A DNA stretch of 33,125 nucleotides, from contig JAPLTV010000114.1 in assembly GCA_026397955.1 (NCBI GenBank), positions 1 through 33,125 on the forward strand, written 5' to 3'. Every line of letters starts with the position of its first letter. Position 1 is the stretch's first letter. The DNA comes from Verrucomicrobiota bacterium. Lineage in GTDB: Bacteria; Verrucomicrobiota; Verrucomicrobiia; Opitutales; UBA953. Position numbers and translations under genes: made by a program. This document shows positions 33,001 through 33,125 of this stretch, in pieces. The notes under the pieces were generated by a model, which saw only the letters and a program-made list of their open reading frames with translations, had not been told where the DNA came from and ran no database searches.

Positions 33001-33125
33001 AGCGGAAGTGCCGACCGCGCTATTGATAATCGTCTGGTTGGCGGCCGTACCGGCCGTCGCGAGGTTCGTGAAGGTCTTGTTGAAGCCGTTGAGCTCGAGC
33101 GTGGCGGAGTTGCCGACGCTGCCGA
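18025..33125 (-). CDS. Giant autotransporter-associated beta-strand repeat protein with PEP-CTERM tail (5' end outside window)
   Basis: The frame is open from the TGA at 18025 to the right edge, 5,032 visible residues with no start in sight. A GTG at 32557-32559 is only an internal codon: the same repeat pattern (for example NAFSTGALTLGGNATVGVLD, NQTVSSFATG) continues through it. More than 20 units resemble the PATR strand repeat, L-x-K-x-G-x-G-x-L-x-L-x-G-x-N-x-[FY]-x-G-x-[TL]-x-[IV]-x-x-G (LTKTGNGKLTLGGNSTFQG; LVKSGAGDLILAAANTFSG). Two or more larger segments contain the GIIGGWAV...FATY phrase. Composition is Gly/Thr/Asn/Ser-rich with almost no Cys, typical of beta-helical surface proteins. 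The end (VPEPSTYGIGLGALALAAAA then IRRRRQ) is a PEP-CTERM sorting signal, so the protein is probably processed by an exosortase and placed on the surface or in the matrix. No beta-barrel is present at the C-terminus, so it is not a classical autotransporter. Confidence 0.92.
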   Translation of the reverse strand, partial: GSVGNSATLELNGFNKTFTNLATAGTAANQTIINSAVGTSALTFSGGGTVSFGGSFVEAAGNTRIGITYTGGGILSFANTNTYTGGTVIANGTARLGADNAFSTGALTLGGNATVGVLDLNGFNQTVSSFATGVGATPSAQIIGNTSTSADGVFNYAGISTIFGSTIQDAIASVGTRKTSLTLSGVGTVTLTGVNTYSGATNIGATANLQIGNYATTGAAGTGAIVNSGSLIFARSDAYALSAANVISGPGAIVLASSGTVSSAAPNTLNSSGILYYGAANAATVVSGLDLTNGAGTVGGLIVRTKSAIANTLAIGSGQTLLVRGNMTIGYASGAVTDTRLTVTGGGTLSIGGVGNSSKYNVQIGGNTSAADGFSNKAYLDLTGLAVFYANLATGTFRVGDASTTNGGAGTGGGGSTILFAPISTVIAADISTNSPIGVDEKVRLGSTSNTFWTDTVNFGGDRAGLDLGFLTSTGSFTLRNRLGTGRSTLNIANIASTTDYMPVITFDLLGHATDMLVSTLTLSAKTGTTGCATTAILSMDTGIFDASTVLIGSRASNAPANVANAGNSQTTTGTLNIGGTLTFNVGVAGMTIGNSTITSSTYGSNVVASVNISGTPTVNILGPITLGASSNAAGPVASSLIINGGTFDIRGNIAKGTGAGSGSVTSTLTLDNATLNLNGFVIGAGARPINNLNLRSGTIRNVGEINGGLGFTKSAGVISANNTLILEGINSFSGNFTISAGTVQVGTGSTTGTLGTTSVINNAALVINRSNAYAVANAISGTGTLAVSGTGTITLSGNNSYAGTTTVSSGLVSLAHSNALGSVGTGTSVASGASLELQGGITVGAEALAISGTGNAANGALRNYFGANTFGGTVTLGGATTIQSDVGTLTLNNATAIVADVNDVTFTGTGNTVISGAITGTTTGLTKTGNGKLTLGGNSTFQGAVNVNAGTVSVNGANGLGDAVGGTVVASGASLELQGNVNVTSEPLDLTGTGFGGFGALRNLTGSNTFGGPITLSGDTSVQSDAGTLTIAGNISAGTRTLTITGSSNTTLTGVMSGGLSAALTKNGSGTLTLTGNNSFGGATTINTGTVAIGGVNVLSDFALVNVNGGSLNVSTFDEAVDTVRLTSGSIIGSGGTLSATNDFDVRSGTISGKLAGASGLIKTTSGTVILSGANTFSGAVSVNAGVLSFASGPNLGDATSSNLVTVNGGTLRYTGGSAAAANQNFAVGSTGGTIEAANKTGTLTLNSGLTGTSGILTKSGTGTVTVNNTADLGTGGVAVTQGVLNAGFLATGLGSINVSSGATLNLFDTNATTNTGVALTMANGATLGFDLNAPGVNDKLVLTGTPTLSGIISLNLNNLGGLAIGSYDLITDASGSLAGATWILGNAPTTLNYQITTASGGTILRIQASQITYAFFNGDQGNSLLANNAGDTNWATDVGGGIDTAALPALTDALVFGTSNVTAGAKSLTLDGNLSADSLIFNALTGVPSITIAQGTAGTLTLTPGSSANGIAVNTDAGAITLSAPLIAAGAQTWKVVGTGTNGSSLALTGPVTFAGPITKIGAGTLTLSGANTGAGGLNFTDGTLNLGSASAVGSGLFQLGTGVTINNVAGAAVTLAASNAMVWKQGFTVSGNNLSFGNGAVTLTDNAAINAAALSFTDATFNSNVRVTLALSSTSVLSAGMPVAGTSIPFGAKIATVANNSAFLLTSATTATATNQTLTAYPTYSIDGVISDAGAGLTLTKTGDGFLALGGINTFGGAGKTLDIQGGLLSVNSDAALGDLANTVTITANGVENTGFRATESFASARTFNLNAVNNAFTVTAGKTLTLSSPFAFGALTNNLFKNEAGTLVLSANNSTWTGGLTVNAGVLRLTSATAAGSGTLSVSPLSTNMGTALQLAGGFTWSNPITLQATGAQTQGGVNFGGQLQSLSGSNYLTGLITMPYGAVIGSSAGSTLNIMGGIYGGINSTIGNTALRFVGDGNFVLSTTELTVAAGTTFSSIEKYGTGTFWIKSSNTTNVTDTTGNGLTVKQGTLIIDSNGTWRSKLFIENGATVTVDDSIVNFDKGRFSNLQSGLYYDLTMRGGNFNLVGALNSAYPSYENFNTLVLSSRGSNVLTVTQQNVTFAQTILAFRSGTAWTNPTPAQTTAANGASYLFRGIGETPATARASVQLVVDPAWSGETGAAGTANRAMLPWALVDLTTTGQGMSFATTGVIANGALVRYLRPLASTEYETNPTSILGTTTGTAATSNLQLLGGTFYGVPYTGATVIGNATRNSLTMEGNANLTIADGAQFNLRSGGILVRAGSNSTISGGVLYFPNNFSPLTIWTVGDLTINSALSGGNGVSNGSMSLIKNGPGKLTIAPVASTINGLAATGTNTLSGQLVLNQGTLKLGAGINNAIQPYNYFAPMGGTLDLNGTSLQTYGFFNDSTVPGNGSNITSTGGTGHLMITTDTRTFSGTISGDVKFSKSGNGTFNFYSDLTYTGATLINGGLTVMYQDARLSATSAIDLNFGNLYLENNNSWSDNMDRLNDAAPVTMRGGYLELRGRAQNNSSERIGTTTLALGQSQFYVANGAGADATTTLTISNLVRNLGTAANFTSGLYNRVKIENLNGVPFSAANLTNGIIGGWAVMGAIGTGTHHFATYSPIYGVGAMGTDGFLGYSNTTTDTTTLDTATATSNLNISSGGGVTIPLTADKTINSLRFDNVGSSMIDFSAGTTLTVGTGGVIMWSTNQQVIGTSATVGNLTSGTNELIVEAQGNAWHVIRANIVGAGMAFVKTGSGTIQLEGTSTYTGGTYVDQGTLVISPWGGGGRIPLATDPTNGVVVTQSTLHTMIQAAINPGNEVIVNAGGVIRYFGDNTVKKLTMNNSGSATQSIVRSFNDVWLNGSTWVLGDRGVLTIGAGGLVATSQNISPVSYLEGRFDFGTSPNTINVAPISVNGVADVDSLRATVGIQAIVGSSGGITKTGNGVLQFNAQYYSTGAFNVAAGAIKTGVTNAGSRLSRLNLGAGTRFDLNGLNTTWGSLTGTGDVFSSSGTPTLSVGFDNTSSTFSGRLMRFNDAAYGLLTKVGTGVMTFDTAQPTTGSFGAITVSGGGLTYSGNGKAFVSSAAANSIFNVQSGSVLALDNTATNVNNRLGATLGGTVNIVGGKLTLNGNSAASTTESFATLGLSTGNGRLELSPDANNQLSLVVTTLAATGTGSLVIAGLDGTLTPGAGVADLQLTNGNFVAGQGFGGTSLAVRGDILVSASRTGLGDGFLTQDPMSLAWRALASADLNATVSGWNNQQNAGVTGAVTMSSPTSVNTLTFDGATTSLTSGLSATTFGKFGPAGTVLTLSLANASAVLVKSGTAQIDVGLVGTSTQAPVFHVLAGATLNVDSYLGMGSSVGFIKSDGGVMNLNAITGLNGVVTVNGGTLRLNSGYDNTIPVIATLASPTLMFLTLNGGATLDIGAKNQTVNGLTSVNPLPGMGGTVTGLAGAVFTTTNNSTFAGSITGGLSFQRAGNTTTILTAPSTYTGTTTVRGGILQLRDEASILNTSAITINYGELRWDNFGFNAAANPTRISPTTPITINGGLLNISGGGGVDTDITLGTVTANSGNVHFYTQPFINEGSSNKIIVTNFVRTLESRSMVNFNGWTATNNSTGVNTLGSPGLTSSSRVFLQNINGTPFTSANLVNGIIGGWAVADGSTFATYNNQWGLSQMGVSYYGSTTVQFTGPDISLTTLASGHYSDGTLARTLTGTKTANSWRFTPSAAQTIAFSGANVTLVTGIITNANQTITLQASDNTSSLTTTSPDLYIYQNQGTMNINVPLTGTFNLVRSGGGTVGLGSPTAGAVSNTFIGTTFLNQGTTNLNGQSGMVILPGDVVINGVNSGTNTALVMVTNPGQIAPTSNITINGGGTLTLVGTNTLNSLTINNEGAQALATVTPGTLLILSSANPITSVNQSQVATQSITGALQFSNGSPVITVNSGLADTGLLISAIISNGGNLSLTKAGGGMLALSGASTFTTGLNLNAGSLMFGANSTPISGAVTSGPIGTGVLSIGNGTSLMSDGTIRTIANGISVNGDFSFGGRTAGAGVILSGPITLGGFNRTISVGTPGVTATFNGLLTTTAAASVAGTVGLTKAGNGILVLGSANTNANFGGAGIVVAAGLLRNGITDAVPSGSLLSMSAGAGYDLNGFDQTLEAIGGAGFATNSSLTTNSTLTVGSITDATFGGSFVDNSVASAGMANLRLTKVGSGKLTLTGLNSNVGQTTVTAGILELAGNGVFGSGNVDIASLAKVDVARSLDLLFMNVLQNTGDFRQTGTGMTSLMADNGPFSGKFYVTDGILQVGNGTIAGNAGNVGNATKIVTATPGVIRFNLTTDFTNMTRVEGTGDYVQQSSAILRIGTDNPNFTGRAIAAHGTMEAYTTGALSAAGMVIAETGATFKVTAPDALGTSSYGVPLTLNGTGVADATTYTGYLGNVTLNGGNLTSDGSPNVAGSWILLGNVSATDDATISAQNINVGLTSASRDFNVAAGKVLTFSGSYADAAPVTGVSSLAKSGAGTLVMSGSAKTYTGTNTVTGGLLKFAAAAQLGGSSASVHANLVFNGGAIEFTGGGFGRNFLVKDGGAGFHATSGSNPFVVSSSDQIDFDNAAPAAGRPLTLSGTSTQGNTFSAGLLDNADAARAFSSVVKNGVGQWIIGGSGNAILAPDADVSVNGGVLGFYLNALGNSASAGNINLANGSTLRWESTNSQDLGARLKVADGATATIKFDNASTATSFSAMSFGTGALVKSGAGDLILAAANTFSGGLSVTEGKVTVNNAGALGSGAATVSNTGTMVVNQSVANNINVTGNGTIGGTLVAPVALGNVSVGDHGTVSRGTAIGSFSTTSMTLSGGARLEFKIWDINTQLAGVGYDQYSFGSLDLSGASLSNKVVIKLVSMSDATTLGAAGNLSLLQGAAGIQHFSFGSFTAGSLNLGTNTNVNDLFAFDTSQFTYTGGSASAASLWAIDFNTTNGAITLTAVPEPSTYGIGLGALALAAAAIRRRRQTKKA
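18028..18120 (-). other. PEP-CTERM sorting signal
   Basis: The last 31 residues: a V-PEP motif, a hydrophobic helix (YGIGLGALALAAAAI) and a basic end (RRRRQTKKA). This is the standard three-part exosortase recognition signal. No exosortase gene lies in this window. Confidence 0.9.

Overview
The window (about 33 kb, GC-rich) most likely comes from a Verrucomicrobiota chromosome, Opitutae-like. This is inferred from a giant protein of autotransporter-associated beta-strand repeats with a PEP-CTERM tail, a secreted FAD oxidoreductase fused to carbohydrate-binding-like modules, and several small secreted Ala/Lys-rich proteins. I see no rRNA, tRNA, CRISPR array, prophage or classical insertion sequence.

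Layout. (1) 1-198: 5' end of a secreted protein gene on the minus strand. (2) 281-2241 minus: hemF-hemE, two consecutive late haem-synthesis steps with overlapping stop and start; hemE carries a perfect 45-bp in-frame tandem duplication. (3) 2390-5784 plus: two membrane proteins and two anchored small proteins. (4) 5777-6547 minus: an N-formylglutamate amidohydrolase-like protein. (5) 6671-10394 plus: four secreted small proteins. Together with the two in region 3 they appear to form a paralogous family built on one helical domain. (6) 10833-11633 minus: a secreted LamG-like protein. (7) 11812-16800 minus: a two-gene operon of a secreted FAD oxidoreductase followed by a membrane protein with two FMN-binding domains, a four-cysteine membrane core and a fused ApbE flavin transferase. 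This looks like a self-flavinylating electron conduit to the periplasm. (8) 17232-17687 plus: a REP-associated tyrosine transposase (RAYT). (9) 18025 to beyond 33125, minus: a giant repeat protein of more than 5,000 residues, N-terminus outside the window.

The most interesting layer is intergenic. Nine ~118-bp elements (A-I) share one design: a GGTAGGG foot, a hairpin, a ~65-nt linker, a second hairpin and a CCCTACC foot. Read inward, each is a pair of inverted REP sequences with the GTAG foot known from RAYT/REP systems. The RAYT gene sits between element G and element H, and its stop codon touches H. The two arms of an element share a loop (ATTGCCAT in most, ACTGCGT in E) while their stems differ with pairing kept. 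Element B is a chimera of the two loop types. A third REP type forms a perfect 30-bp inverted pair enclosing D and E, and its CCCTACC supplies the stop codon of the LamG-like gene. Linker modules, 12-bp tandem repeats and a longer dispersed repeat fill the remaining gaps.

All calls come from reading the sequence and recalled family knowledge; no database search was run.
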